A DNA stretch of 64,000 nt from Epiperipatus broadwayi (Eukaryota > Onychophora > Udeonychophora > Euonychophora > Peripatidae), in contig JAQFVV010012416.1 in assembly GCA_028023455.1 (NCBI GenBank), forward strand, positions 9,863,967 through 9,927,966. Direction: 5' to 3'. Shown here piece by piece: positions 23,901-36,129 of this stretch (positions within the stretch are counted from its first letter, which is position 1; each line of letters begins with the position of its first letter). Made by a program: the position numbers and the translations under genes. A model generated the notes under the pieces. That model worked only from the letters and a program-made list of their open reading frames with translations, was not told the DNA's origin and searched no databases.

Positions 23901-25004
23901 GCAAGGATTTTGTAGTCCTAATAATATAACAAATTAACCTTATTTAGTCCTATTTTTCCAAATTTAGTGTGGGAAGTGAGATCTGGATCCCTCCATCAAT
24001 GAAACGTAAAAGCATTATAAAGATTTTATTTAAAGATAGTCTGCAATATTTTGAAAATCTTGTCATCAGTATGTTCTTCATATCTGGTATGAGAAGCCAA
24101 AAATAATAACATATTTTTTAAAAAGTATTTTATGGTAAATTTTTGTATAATTATTGTGAGAACATAGGTCAGTAGTCATGCTATAAAGATTGACTCATAA
24201 ACACTCTACGGATGGATATAGCTGAGGATGAAATATAATTGGAGAGTTAACATTAAGGTAAGTTATTGATGTTTTTTTAGGAAATAAAGTTTGCAACAGA
24301 AGTTTTAAGATAGCATCATCGTGTTAAATGATCACATAAGAAAAGAACAGCAAGTAATATATAAGATTATAGATTAAATTACATAGTCATCATAATGCTT
24401 GCTTTTAATTTTTTGGGTTTTTTTTTCCTTCTAAGATTTAAAGAAGTTATGTACTCTTTTATGAATGGTATGATGAATTATGAACAAATTATTCTTCCTA
24501 ATGAAAAGGAAAAAAATTAATTATTTAATAATGTAATATATTTTAATCACTATTAAAATGTTTTAAAAGTCTAAAAATTGACTGTTTTTGCTATTTGAAT
24601 TTGGCATACAATCTAAACTTGGAAGCATTTTTGTTTCAAAGCTGATCAGAAAATAAACTTGTATTAAAAGCAGTTAGGAAATAAATGTTTTATTAATGTG
24701 CCTGTAAATATTTAAAATATATATGCTATAAAATTCAGTCACTTTATATCTTCATTGTATTTAAATTTATGGCAAATACAAATATTAGATATATAAACAT
24801 AAGTAAAAAGATGTAAAGCCTTTAAATAGCTCACTGCAAGGCAAAGAAAAGCTAAACTATCTTTTATAAAGAAACAGTAAGAATGAAGACATTTATCACA
24901 TTGTCCAATTGCTAGGTAGTGAAAATAGTTAGATACCCATTTACTAACTTACATTTATTAATTTGATGGATGGGCCATTATCTGAAACAACATGAATCTA
25001 TAAT
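20951..25004. other. Quiet AT-rich intron
   Basis: Apart from microsatellites (a short (AC)n at about 21502, (TA)n(CA)n near 22885-22910, an 11-C run near 23750) I recognise no gene, repeat boundary or long inverted repeat. Short minus-strand fragments near 21.1-21.3 kb may be further LINE debris but carry no diagnostic motif. Confidence 0.45.
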
Positions 25005-25930
25005 TAAACAATTCAAAACAAAACAACACTCTCCATATAGTAGTGCCATCTTGTGCTAACAAGAGCAATAATGGATGCCAGAAGGCTTGTGCATAAAATC
25101 CCTATCTAGTGCCTACTCATCCAATATCCCCAGACTAGTTTCTGGCTTGTGGCCTTCATCAGTGAGGAGCCTTGGATCTGAGAGCACTGCACCTAGATCT
25201 TAGATCTAATGCAACCCTCCAGCACCCACCTTTTAACTCTATTTAACTACAAAACCATGAGAATGAAATTGAAAACACTATTAATATTTTCAATCCAAGC
25301 TCAATAGCTTATATAGTCATATGGGTCTGAACTCAATTCAGTACCCATACATTTTGGTGTCTTTGGCTCTTTAACAACCATAGCCACCACTATCCTATTA
25401 GGCAGGATTGGTGTTAAACCACTAAACATCACATGATCACTATCTCATACTAGCACAATAATTGTTATTAAACAATTCAAAACAAAACAACACTCTCCAT
25501 ATAGTAGTGCCATCTTGTGCTAACAAGAGCAATCAATGGATGCCAGAAGGGAAAGTGCATAAAATCCTTATCTAGTGCCTACTCATCCAATATCCCCAGA
25601 CTAGTTTCTGCTTGTCCTTCATCAGTGAGGAGCCTTTGATCTGAGGCCTGCCCTAGATCTTAGGATCTATGCCCCTCCACCCCCCTTTTACTCTATTTAA
25701 CTCAAAACCATGAGAATGAAATTGAAACCTATTAATTTTTCATCCAAGCCTGCTTATATGTCATTTCTGCTCATTCGTACCCTACATTTTTGTCTTTGCT
25801 CTTTACAACCTACCCCCTATCCTATTAGGCAATTGGTTAAACCCTACATCACATGATCACTATCTCATATTGGATGAGTCTAGATAGGGATTTTATGCAC
25901 AGCCTTCTGGCATCCTTGTTGCCTTGTTGC
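25005..25930. repeat. Family B composite: two tandem units plus an inverted head
   Basis: Unit 1 (about 25005-25465) and unit 2 (about 25468-25870) both start TTAAACAATTCAAAACAAAA, CAACACTCTCCATATAGTAG, TGCCATCTTGTGCTAAC and end ATCACATGATCACTATCTCAT. The start-to-start distance is about 463 bp. From about 25870 an inverted head follows (ATAGGGATTTTATGCACAG, CCTTCTGGCATCC). In both units the minus strand shows CTGATGA, a GGC/GCC hairpin and GAAA (unit 1: CTGATGA 25164-25158, GAAA 25144-25141). Unit 2 carries a striking excess of tiny deletions between about 25600 and 25850 relative to unit 1. The 60-codon frame starting at 25924 is a chance frame in the flank. Confidence 0.85.
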
Positions 25931-27690
25931 ACAAGATGCCTACTATTGGAGTGTTTTTTGTTTTATTGTTTATTTTGGGAGGCGGACTAATGTGGAAATG
26001 GCAAGTGAATGTTCTACCAGCTCACAAAAATGTCCTTATACATATCTGTGTGTGTTTATATATAGTTGTTCATATAAATCTATATAAAATAAGCTTTTTC
26101 ATTTAAATTACACAGATGGAAAAAAAAAAACAACTTCAACTTCTAGTTAAAGAAGGTCTATTAAATAAGTTTATCATAATTTATAAACAACTGAATTGAT
26201 TTTTTTACTATATATTTATAGTCTTTTCATATACAAAGAAACATTTACTAATAATTGTCAAGAATTTTTTTATTCCTCTCTGAGGATATAGAAGAATCAA
26301 ACAGATCAAATTCTAATGTCTAGCCCATGTTGTTGCCAATGAATGTGATGTATTTTTGCTTAGTAAAGGAACCCATACAAACAAGTTTGGAGTGAGTCTA
26401 CTAATGATTTTGTTTGAATTTAAGACCAAGAAAATATTTTGACTTTTTTTTCCATATGGTTAATCATTTTGAGATCTCATTTAATAACATGAAAGGCTGA
26501 AACCTTTGACAGAAGCACTTTAAAAATGCTTATATGACAGCCAATCAGATGTAATAATGACTGCATAGGAAAATGTAAATTTTCTTGGAAATTGCTGTAT
26601 ATTTACATATCAATGTTTCTCTTTTTTGTATTTATTACTTGAATGGACAAAAATAAATTATATCCCTTAAAACCCAGAATTTGTAAAATCATTAGTCAAA
26701 ATAATGATTAATGACCAAAAGTAGAGAATTCTGAGAATCACCAGATTTCATATCTAAGGTATTATTTGATGATGATTTTCTATATGATAGATCAGTTTTA
26801 AAAGAATAGAAGATTTTATAAATTTTTAAAACTGTCTAATATCGTTAGATATTGTCAGTCTTTGTGAAGATTAAAGAAAAGATTAGAAAAAACATGCAAT
26901 TTAAAAAAGTAGACATATTTTATTACAAAGGCACAAATATTGGAAACAAGTGAAATGGAAGCGATTATGAATTTTTAAAAATCAAAGAACAAGATAGTGA
27001 ATATTAATGGTATATTAGAATGATAAAAATAATTAGTTATTCACTTTAATGATAGCAAACAAAATATGGTTAATTCAGATTTGTTTTATTCTAAAAAAGT
27101 ACTTCTACAAATAATGTACAGAAATATTTTAAATAAAATAAATAATATTTTAAAATCATTAGTGATTTTAATACTAGAATTAAAAAATTTTTGAATAAGA
27201 AATTGAGTAACATAGATATGGAGACTGAAATGAAAAAGGACATTCGCATATGAAGTTTCTGAAAAAAAAAAAAAAATCTACATTATAATAAAAAATAAAA
27301 AAAACTCCAAGAATGAAATAAATATGAGATATAGATACAAATAAAGCAAACTTCAAGATGCAAAATCTATTAAAAAACCACATTAACACCTGATGTTTTT
27401 AATCTTTGGAAATAATTTCATAATTTTAAGCTAAAACTTACAAATTGTTTTAAAGATGGCCTAGACATAAAATCAATGAGAAATTAATAGATATTCTACT
27501 AAAAAAAGCTCCACAGGTATCAAGACAAAAAAGAAACAATTTTTTTACTGAGATAAGATTGTATATGGAAAAAAATGTGATAATTAAAATTTTCTTTTTT
27601 AGAGAAACTGATTGTCTAGAATTCTATAAATTACTACAAAAAAGAGGTCTATGGTATATATAAAGAAATATAAGGAAAATGATACAGAAA
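25931..27690. other. AT-rich intron with possible LINE debris
   Basis: No diagnostic motif was found in 25.9-27.0 kb. The portion 27.0-27.7 kb probably continues the minus-strand LINE described next but is too decayed to assign domain by domain. Confidence 0.35.
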
Positions 27691-27699
27691 ACTTTTTAC

Positions 27700-28430
27700 A
27701 AAAATCTAAAAGATATGGAATAACGTTTTAATATTGATTTTGTTCAAATTCATCTTCAAAATTTGCTAATATTTTAAAACAATTTGCAAGTTCTAATTTA
27801 AATTCATTGGAATGTTTCTGAGGATTAGAAATATCAATTGTGAATACTGTTTTTCTTAATCATTTTTTGTCTCTAATTGATGATCACTTCTTGTGTTAAA
27901 TTTAATAAGAAAATTACATCTTGAAGTACATATATTCTTTTAATCAAAATATAATGCCATTCTGCTGTATCTTCATTAGAATGCTTTCATATCCATTTAT
28001 GTTTAGCTTAAAAAAAAAAAAAAGAATTCATAATATAAAGTTTTTTTTTTCTTTCTGTGAATCCTATAAATCTGTGTCCTGTCTCATTTCTATCACCATA
28101 ACCAAATTTATCCACAGCATTTTTATCTTTCAATCATTTACCAATTCTAGCATTAAAGTCTTGATGATAATTTAAAAATGATGTTGTTTGTTCTGATCAG
28201 AGGCCTTTTGTATATCCATATAAAAATACTCTACTTTTTCGTTACAATAAGAATTTGTTGATGCATGAATATGAATTATCTGCATTTGGTATTTTCTATT
28301 AATTAATTTTGATGCACGATCAATCTTAACAATGTTGTTCTTTTACTTTTATTTATATGTGCTTCCAATTTTTATGATTTTTAATATAGTACGTGTTCAC
28401 CTTTTAAATAGTCCAACAATGTCCCATTTA
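27700..28430 (-). pseudogene. LINE AP endonuclease, decayed
   Basis: Minus-strand text from 28400 downwards follows the endonuclease in order: MQIIHIHASTNSYCNEKVEY (compare viQvYAPTs...EIE.FY), FYMDIQKASDQ, then DFNARIGK near 28150, KNAVDKFGYGDRNETGHRFI near 28120-28060, GFTERKKKLYIMNSFFF, a W-rich segment near 27980, EWHYIL and finally NTRSDHQLE near 27880. These correspond to the GDFNAKVG, GKFGxGERNExG, NTxF and SDHxLV motifs of RTE/CR1-type endonucleases. Several frameshifts, internal stops and a poly-A run near 28009-28023 break it. The RT part expected below 27.7 kb is not convincing. Confidence 0.7.
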
Positions 28431-29130
28431 ATATTAGATATTTTTTAAAGATTTATTTACTTGAAAGTGAGTTGCAGTTGTAAGTATTTAAATAAAATGT
28501 CATCAAATGTCAGTCTGGGTCTGCAATCAGGGGATTCTTAGCACCATTCCCACCTCCATCTTAAGCTGCCAATCTCTATATTGGCTGGAAACTTTACAAA
28601 TAATAAGGACCATAATTTAGTTTTGTCTTCTAATAAAGTTCATTCACAAACACCTTCATTCTGCCTTTAAGCATCTCAATTAATATTTCAGTTAAGAGAT
28701 GTTAATCAACTGAGAAGAAAGGCCATGATGTTTTGTTGTTTTGTTTTGTTTTGTAGAAAAAAGCCAATAAACTCATACTGGTGTAATAAATGTTTCTGAG
28801 AAGCTTATTCTTATTCATATACTATATGAATAACCTAATAGTAATATCAGTTGCAGTCACATGAATATATGGAGTAGACATTAGGAATTTCTCCAGCTCA
28901 GTTGGTTTAAAGCTTCAAAATGGAATCAAAGGATCTTTCAATTAACATCCAATTCCTTTCTGCAGCATGAGAATCCTTAAACCATCAAAATCTGAAAATA
29001 ATAGGGTATTTTGGACATAATACTAAAAGTGCTTCAATAAAGGATTAAAAAAACAAAAAAAATTCTATGAAAATTTTAAAAAAAATAGGAGAAAAAAAAT
29101 GTTGGTAATGCATTAACATAACATTATTAT
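28431..29130. other. AT-rich intron, no recognisable feature
   Basis: I see nothing beyond a short (TTTTG)n-like run near 28730-28753. Confidence 0.45.
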
Positions 29131-29640
29131 TAACTTTAAAAATTTTGGTTAAATTATTAATCTATATGGAAACATAATGGATAAAATTAACAATAGAACT
29201 AAACTTAGAACAAATGCTTCTGGAAGAAATAATATCTGAAGGAAATATATATATATATGAAGTTGAAAATGAAAGTTTGTAATCAGATATATATATCTTC
29301 AACTTCATATATATATAAATAATATCTGAAGGAAATATATATATATATGAAGTTGAAAATGAAAGTTTGTAATCAATGCCTTCTTGAACACTTCATGAAA
29401 ACACAATATAAAGCCTCAAGTTGTATATTGAAGAAAATATATGGCTGAGAAAACAAGCAAGACATCATTCACATTAGGTTGAAATTAGCTGAGCTGAACC
29501 TATTTAGAAAAGAGATAATAATAGATAAATAACTAGAAGCTAAATGCTATTATATTGTAAGAAGTATAAGAACAAACTATTGGTTAGATGAAAGTATAAA
29601 AATGGAGAAAAGAAACATTAAATTAGGGAACTAGTTTAAA
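29130..29640 (+). pseudogene. LINE 3' tail with a local duplication-inversion
   Basis: IYGNIMDKINNRTKLRTNAS near 29162-29222, then MAEKTSKT-like and LNLFRKE-like text, parallel the tail at 12.2-12.8 kb. Within it, 29229-29285 is repeated at 29319-29375 (offset 90 bp: AATATCTGAAGGAAATATAT, GAAGTTGAAAATGAAAGTTT). Between the copies an inverted piece ATATCTTCAACTTCATATAT (about 29295-29314) matches the copies in reverse. Confidence 0.6.
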
Positions 29641-29911
29641 CCTAATTCTGAAATGGATTAATAATGTTTTAAAATGGGAACATATATATAAGTGTGTGTG
29701 TGTAATATGAAAATTTTATCCCCTCCCCCTCGAAAAACAACTGTGAGAAATCTCACGCATTTAAATATCAATGAACTAAAATATATTATTTTTAAATGCC
29801 CTAAGGTAAAATCACATATATTGTAAAGAGTGTAAAATGTTGCAGAAAATAATTAATTGTTAATTATAATGTTTAACATGTAAATTTATCTCGCATTGTT
29901 TTACGTTACAG

Positions 29912-30037
29912 AAATATATTCAAGAAGCTCGTAATAAAAGTTTAAGGCAGACCAAACTATTGGACATGTCTACAGCATCTTTAGCTCAAAGCAATTGGAA
30001 TTTTGTGGAAACTCTGCTGAAGGAATGTAGGACCAAA
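29912..30037 (+). CDS. DENND5: DENND5 exon, start of first RUN domain region (partial CDS)
   Basis: This 126-bp, phase 0-0 exon lies between a polypyrimidine/CAG acceptor (ends 29911) and a GTAAGC donor (30038). It encodes 42 residues, beginning [20 protein letters not shown], containing [19 protein letters not shown] at its end. I recognise it as the segment of DENND5 (Rab6-interacting protein 1, DENND5A/B in vertebrates) that leads into RUN domain 1. DENND5 proteins combine an N-terminal DENN module, two RUN domains and a PLAT domain. They act at Golgi/endosomal membranes as Rab exchange factors and Rab6/Rab11 effectors. Spliced to 46518 the frame stays open and reads [14 protein letters not shown]. 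No substitution looks damaging. The identification rests on recall of the family sequence, not an alignment. Confidence 0.85.
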
Positions 30038-30631
30038 GTAAGCTCAGACAAAAATTTTTTTAATGTCTTTGTTCAAGGTAAAACAATTAGTACTAAAACC
30101 TTGAAGTTAATTACATGTATATTATTAAACAATATTTAAAATCTGAATGCTTTTTGTTAATTTCCTGAAATGAAAGTAAAAAGTTTTAGTTTTGTTGTTT
30201 TACGTTTTTTATATATTAATTTATAGTTTATTAAATTAGATGTGTGTACATTACATAAAAGCAAATTAGAAGTACAATATTTAAATTATCACACCTATTA
30301 GAATAATGTCCTATTAATTTTATGCATTGGTGGAAAAGTAAATTCAAATTGAGGCTTTCAAAATTTATTCTCATTTAATGTTATTTTTTTTTGTTTTAAT
30401 TTATTTTAATCACCTGTATGGAAATGTTGCCTTGTATGATTTTGTTCAGTGGTAGTATAGTGAACTAGAGAGTGCAACTCAACTTTATTATTTCCAGTGC
30501 TCAAACATCACATAAGACTTCCTGAATTCAAACAAGTCAATTATTTTTTTAATATTTAATTATGAGCATCTTTGTGTGAGGGACCTCTTAATTTTTTTTT
30601 TTTTTTAAATTAATCACAGTAAATATTTTTA

Positions 30632-30846
30632 GTACTTATGTATTAGACATGCTGCCATGTTTGCGACAGCAGAATGCAGTACCTTTCTCTAGTTGGGGAA
30701 GGGGGTGCAACAGTATAATGCTGTACTTATGACTTTTTAATACAGCATATTAAAAAAAAAATCACTAATTTTAAAAATGTATTAAAAAGTCACAACTAGA
30801 TATTCTGCTATTGCAAACATGGACAGCAGGTCTAATACATAAGTAC
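30632..30846. mobile_element. MITE-like inverted repeat
   Basis: The left terminus GTACTTATGTATTAGACATG, CTGCCATGTTTGCGACAGCA is mirrored by the right terminus TGCAAACATGGACAGCAGGT, CTAATACATAAGTAC ending at 30846. The arms are about 48 bp. A second inner pair, GACTTTTTAATACA and TGTATTAAAAAGTC, nests inside. No coding. A TA precedes the left end but the right flank does not match it clearly. Confidence 0.8.
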
Positions 30847-31439
30847 CATATTTTTTTCAATGAGTGAGTGTAAGAATGTAGACTGATTGTTATAATTATT
30901 TGCTTAGATACATATAATGAATTGTTTCAAATAAGATACAAACGACAACAAAAGCAGGTATTACCTGTGACTAAATGTATTTTTTAAGCATTAATTCATT
31001 TCAATAGAATAGAGCACTAAGTGAATTGATGTCAATTGAATACCATATTTATGTAATAAAATAAAACAAAACTGATAGTGAAATGACTTAAAAGGTCCAT
31101 AAATGATGAATAATGAAGTGAACTTTAAGTATGAGGATTAATTGATAGTAGCCAATAAACAATAACCAAGAGTATCTCCATCTGATTTGTAATGTAAGAT
31201 ACTATTTCTGATATAATCTTTTTTGTTTCCTCTGGGTTTTTTTTTTAAAAATTGGCATAAGATCTTTTCACTATTGTTATTTCTCTGCATTTGCTATAGT
31301 AATAGTATGTTTGATGTAAAACTGTATTTTCAATTTTTATTACATGCCCAGCAATTTTTTACTTCCAATCTTTCTTTATTTTTTTTTATATACATTCACT
31401 TAGAACTAAGAAAACAATGATGAGAGTAAGCAAAGTAGG

Positions 31440-31680
31440 CTCACAGTGAGTCATTTTGGAATTATATTTAGAAGAACCTCAACTCTGCAAAGATTATAGG
31501 CAACCTTATTTAGAGAATCTTTGCTTGCCATGGAAATGCAAAATAGATAGACCTAGGCCAACTGATGAGTGCTAGTCAGCATGAAATGCATTTTGGCAGT
31601 CATTTATTTTTTATTGTATCTTTATTAATATGTTTTCAAAAGAATGTGTAGTCTTGTGGAGGTTATGTAATACATTGTAA
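31440..31680 (+). repeat. Diverged family A repeat with hammerhead-like core
   Basis: CTGATGA at 31562-31568 is followed by GTGCT (31569-31573), a 4-nt loop, AGCAT (31578-31582) and GAAA (31583-31586). The stem has four Watson-Crick pairs and one G-U. Downstream TTGGCAGTCATTTATTTTTT parallels TTGGTGATTATTTATCTTTT of the copy at 11.9 kb. TGTGGAGGTTAT, which lies upstream of the core at 11.87 kb, here lies downstream (31656-31667), as though the unit were tandem or circularly permuted. Confidence 0.55.
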
Positions 31681-32987
31681 AAAATATTAAACTTGGGTAA
31701 AGAGAAATGAAGTTGAATAACTCTAAGTGTTTGATTAATTAAAAAATCAGGTATATTAATCTTTAACTAAGGTTTAATGTTTACCTTTGGCCTAGAGATA
31801 ATCTCTAGTTTAATAGATGATTAGTGATAATTATCACCACATTTATCTAGAGTTGATTGTGTCAAAGTTGTGGGTAGAGTAAGTTTGACACTTGTAAATC
31901 AAAATCTAACATTTTCATTACACTGATAAATCATTGAATGTTACTTTGATTTACAAATAATTGAATGATTAGTTGAGGTCATGCCATGTTCAAACACCAG
32001 AAGTGACAATTCAAACTTTGTTCAAAGAATCTAAATTCCTTGATTACTAACATTGCATTATATTGTCACTTTATGATTTTGATATATATTTTTGGGTTAC
32101 TTTTTGAAGATGAAAGGTAGGTAGGTCATTTGATCTTCAATCTAAATAGCACTCTTATCTATTCCACATATGCTGATATCAAAATGTGTTTTAGTGCTTA
32201 CTGACCCACAAAATAGATGATTTTCATCTTTTTTTTTTCTTTCATTTTTAAAATAATTTAATAAATTAATAGTTTATGCATTATTAAAATTTCTTGGTCC
32301 ATTCATCAAACATCAAAGATTTGAATTCAAATTATAAAAAGAAGCCTTTATTAATATGATTGATAATCAATGTTTTTGACTAGTACATTGAAATACAAAT
32401 TGACAAGACATTGCTTAATATATTTGATTCTATTTATAAATATTCATCCAGGTTTAATTGTTGGTTCCAATGTATTTATGTTATAATTAGGAATACAGTC
32501 TCAGCATTTCTCAGTCTATTTTCATAATAAATTAATGAAAATTCTAAAATATTTTTGCAGCTGGTGATATAAAAATAGAAATTATTAATAGATTAGGTTT
32601 TGTATAACCATAATAATACATAGTAAATCTATTTATATTTATTTAACATGTCATAAATGTTATTTAGTTACAACAATAATTAGTAAATACATAATCATAT
32701 TTATATCAGTGCATTTCAAAAATTCTTAAAACTAGATGAAGGGGTGGATCTATGTGTAAACAATTTTTTAACCTTGTTTTCATAATCAGCGTTACCAAGA
32801 ATTCATTTTATATAAATAATTTGCTGTAAATATTGCCAATATCTTAATTTCTTTCACATAAAGACTTGAATATTTGTTCTTAATTTTGATCAAAATTATT
32901 TAAATTTGTCATTCCAAAATAAATGTGACATTGATTCAAAAAGTCATTCTTATTTTTTGTTTTTTAATTATTTTATTTTGTAATCCT
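31681..32987. other. AT-rich intron, no recognisable feature
   Basis: No conserved motif or long repeat was seen. The stretch from 30.9 to 31.4 kb is equally plain; its 65-codon frame at 31223 is low-complexity. Confidence 0.45.
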
Positions 32988-33350
32988 TACAGTACCACCT
33001 GCCAATGCTAGCCTTAGTAATCAATGGTTGCAAGAAGGTGTGTGCATAAAATCCCTATCTAGTATCTACTCATCCAATATCCCAAAAACAATTTGTAGCT
33101 TGAGACTTTCATCTTGGGCACATAGCTCTATAGTTAACTAAATAAATAAATGATGGTTGGAGGATTAAATTAGATCCTAAGATATAAATGCATTACTTTC
33201 ACATCCAGAGCTCCTTATTGATGAAAGCCATAAGCTAGAAACTAATCTGGAGATATTGGATGAATAGACCCTAAATAGGGATTTTATGCACAAATCTTCT
33301 TGCATTCATTGATTACTAAGGCTTGAACTGGGTGGCACTACTGTATGGAG
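32988..33350. repeat. Family B inverted dimer
   Basis: The plus head (32990-33120: ACAGTACCACCTGCCAATGC, GCATAAAATCCCTATCTAGT, ACTCATCCAATATCCC) is followed after a short middle by the inverted half (33140-33350: GGAGATATTGGATGAATAG, GGGATTTTATGCACAAATC, GGCACTACTGTATGGAGAG). In the inverted half TTGATGA (33218-33224, first base mutated from C), an AGC/GCT hairpin and GAAA (33238-33241) form the shared core. Confidence 0.82.
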
Positions 33351-34199
33351 AGATTGCTACTATTTATTTATTTTTTTACTATTTTTTTTTGTTTTTGTTA
33401 AAATGTCAAATTTTTTTTAATCTACTAATTTTGTTATATAAATCATTGACATATAAAAATATATCACATAAATAAGATAATTTTATAATACATTCAGTCT
33501 CACAAAATGTGTTCAAAGTAAAGACTTTTATTAAAGAACATTTTTACTTTTGTTTTTAATTTAAACAGCTTACTTTGGAATAAACACATTCTTTCAGCAC
33601 AAAGTCATAAGTAGTCATGCTCTGTATTCTCTTTTTGGAAAAATATTATTCATGGTCATAAATTAAGATTACTATTCTTAATGAAATAAACAATTTTTAT
33701 GGATTGTGAAAGAATGTTACTTAAATTATATGACTTTTTTTTTTTTAATGCTAGATGCTTACGATATATAATGCAGTGTGTAAACTAAAACACTGCTGAA
33801 ATAAGTCCTGAATCTTTGATTGAAATATTAGTCGTTCCATCAATACATAAACTGATGCTTTTTAATTTGCAGAATGGCTCCAAATATATGCATTCAATGC
33901 ATTAAAAAATTGTGATTTTTATTGAATGTAATTTTTTTTTTCATATATTCAGAAATATAATCTATGTATTTGATGTAACAAATTAAATCAATATATACTT
34001 TCAACTAATATTTATAAATACAACACAATTTTTTCATTATGTGCATCAAAGTTTAAATAGAAACAAAAAAATGAATCCACTTTTCATCTTCCATTTAAAT
34101 TCTTAAATAGATAAGTAAAACAAACAGAGTTATCTACACAAATGAAGTTGAAATCAGCCAAGATATTATTGGAATTCCACTCAGATCATTCTAAATTTA

Positions 34200-35880
34200 A
34201 ATTTATAGCATCTTTTTTATCAATTTATATTGATATTCATTGTCTTCCAAGTCCAAATTGCCATGCTAGCCATAAATTTTTTTGCAAACTTGTTTAAAAT
34301 TTCTTTTATCTATATTCCCTCTTGCTAATTTCTTTTTGGACATGTAAAATTTGATATTGATTTTTTTAATCTTTTCTGAGACATCCTCTGCACATGTCCA
34401 CGTATATTATTTCAATTGTTTTGATTTAACTTACTATAGTCAGTTTAATATCTATTATTTCTTGAATTTTCTTATTATTTATTTATTCTCTCTTCATTTT
34501 TTCTGCAAATTTTCAATAGTAATTTATTTCTGTAGCCATCTTTTTTTTCCATATTATCTTTAATTGCCAAACCTATTATCTATATATAATGATACTTTTC
34601 ACTGTTGTGTCATATATTCATTTTGATATGTTTCATTCCCATACAGATTTTTTTTTTTTTAGTTTTTTTCTCTTTGTAAAATCTTCATACCTAGATATTC
34701 ATATTCTTCACATTTTTCAATCTGATGTTCATCTTCCAATATTATATCCTTTTATATTTTCCTAATACCATATTTGTCTTATATTTATTTCTAGATCCCA
34801 TTTCCTATATTTCTTTATTAATTTTTGAACCAAATCATCATGATACTGAAGCAAAATTATTTGATTTTATCATAAAATAATATATAAATTGTTTTGTTAT
34901 TAGAGAAATTATCATTCTCTCAAATTTCTTTTTCATATTTTAAGGGCTTTTCTAGACATTTTAAATAATGTAAGCAATAAATCCTTTTTTGGGCTCTTTG
35001 GTTATTCTTTATATCATCCAACATCAGATTTCCTATTTTTAACTTTATAGATATTTTGTTATATAATTGTTATGGGTTTTAATAAAAGTTATGTTTATAT
35101 TATTAATTCTATTATGAAGCCATAGAGCTTGGAAAGTGCTAAGCTTTAAATAAATTTAGTAATATATATAACTTCTTTAAGAGCGTTATAAGCGCATAAT
35201 TATTGATATTATTAATTATATTGTATTTTGTTTTTTTGAGAGGGATACTGTCATATACTTTTTCAATGTCAGCATGCAGAAGATGTATCTTTTGGTTTTT
35301 TGTCATCTTCATTTCTGTTACTTGGATCATATAATACAGATGGTCTATTGTGGATCTTACATCTCTGAAACCTGACTCTTCCTCTGTTTTTCAGTTTATA
35401 TATATATATATATTTGACTCAATAAATTAATAATTGTTGTTCATTAATGTCTTTTATATGAAGTTTTGTAATATATGATGCTTACCATGACTACCTATCT
35501 ATTTTTAGCTATTTACATATCATTACACTTTTATTCTTTTTAATGCTGTAGGGTATTCTATCATTTGAATATTTTGTACTGTATCAATTTTTTCAAATTT
35601 TATCTTTTTTTTTTTTTTTTTTTGATAAATTTACAAAATAATTGTTCATTGTCATCATTTTAAATATTATTATTATATCTTTTGTTTGTTTGTTTTAAAC
35701 TATTGATCATTGCTCTTTTTTCTTCCAAATATGAAACATTCTTTTTGCAATTTCTTTCACATGTTTTTTTTTTAATTTAATTTTTTTCCCAGCCTTTTGC
35801 TTGGATCTTTTTGCATTTAATTTTATTTGCTTTATTATTTAAATATGTATAAAGAGACCTATCTATTCTCTATTATGTCA
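34200..35880 (-). pseudogene. Decayed LINE reverse transcriptase
   Basis: Read on the minus strand from 35.4 kb downwards: SGFRDVRSTIDHLYYMIQVT, EMKMTKNQKIHLLHADIEKV and YDSIPLKK (about 35390-35230), the fingers/A-box of a LINE RT with the catalytic Asp of ADIEK-YDS. Then a weak KGFI..YI (about 34945-34970) in place of QGC.LSP..F, a mutated YADD region near 34850, and LEDEHQIEKCEEYEYLGMKI (about 34745-34690), the conserved YLG box. The 5' side (35.5-35.9 kb) has endonuclease-RT linker text shared with the copy at 44.1-44.4 kb. Multiple stops and frameshifts inactivate it. The frame at 36124-35873 (83 codons) is adjacent and GC-richer but I cannot place it in the element. Confidence 0.75.
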
Positions 35881-36129
35881 TTCTCAATCTCCCAATTCTG
35901 TTAATATATATTGTACCGGACCATACTTCCCTGTGGATTTTTACTCCTGGTCTTGCACTGAGCATGAAGTGATCAAGATTAACAGGGAAAGATGGATACC
36001 AATTTAGCCAATTATCTGTACTTATATATATTGGTACGTCCAGCAAAACTGATAGAAAGAGTGAATTGACAGAACTCTGCCAGTTAAAACCCCCCTTTAG
36101 TTGATATCTTACTCGAATGCCCAAATGTT

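Larger units (their letters stand above)
1..29911 (+). other. DENND5: Intron upstream of the first visible DENND5 exon (3' portion)
   Basis: This is inferred to be intron because the next conserved coding segment starts after the acceptor ...TTACGTTACAG at 29911. No other conserved host exon was recognised in the 29.9 kb. The contents are transposon remains and AT-rich low-complexity DNA. The true 5' end of the intron lies outside the window. Confidence 0.6.

Noticed and set aside
20951-25004. Searching the quiet 4 kb for a hidden DENND5 exon
   Set aside because: No open segment with splice signals and non-biased composition was found; short frames are AT-driven.
25924-26106. A 60-codon plus-strand frame with a hydrophobic stretch, membrane-peptide-like
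   Set aside because: It begins inside decayed family B sequence and runs into plain AT-rich intron. No conserved motif, and the host gene's intron explains the region.
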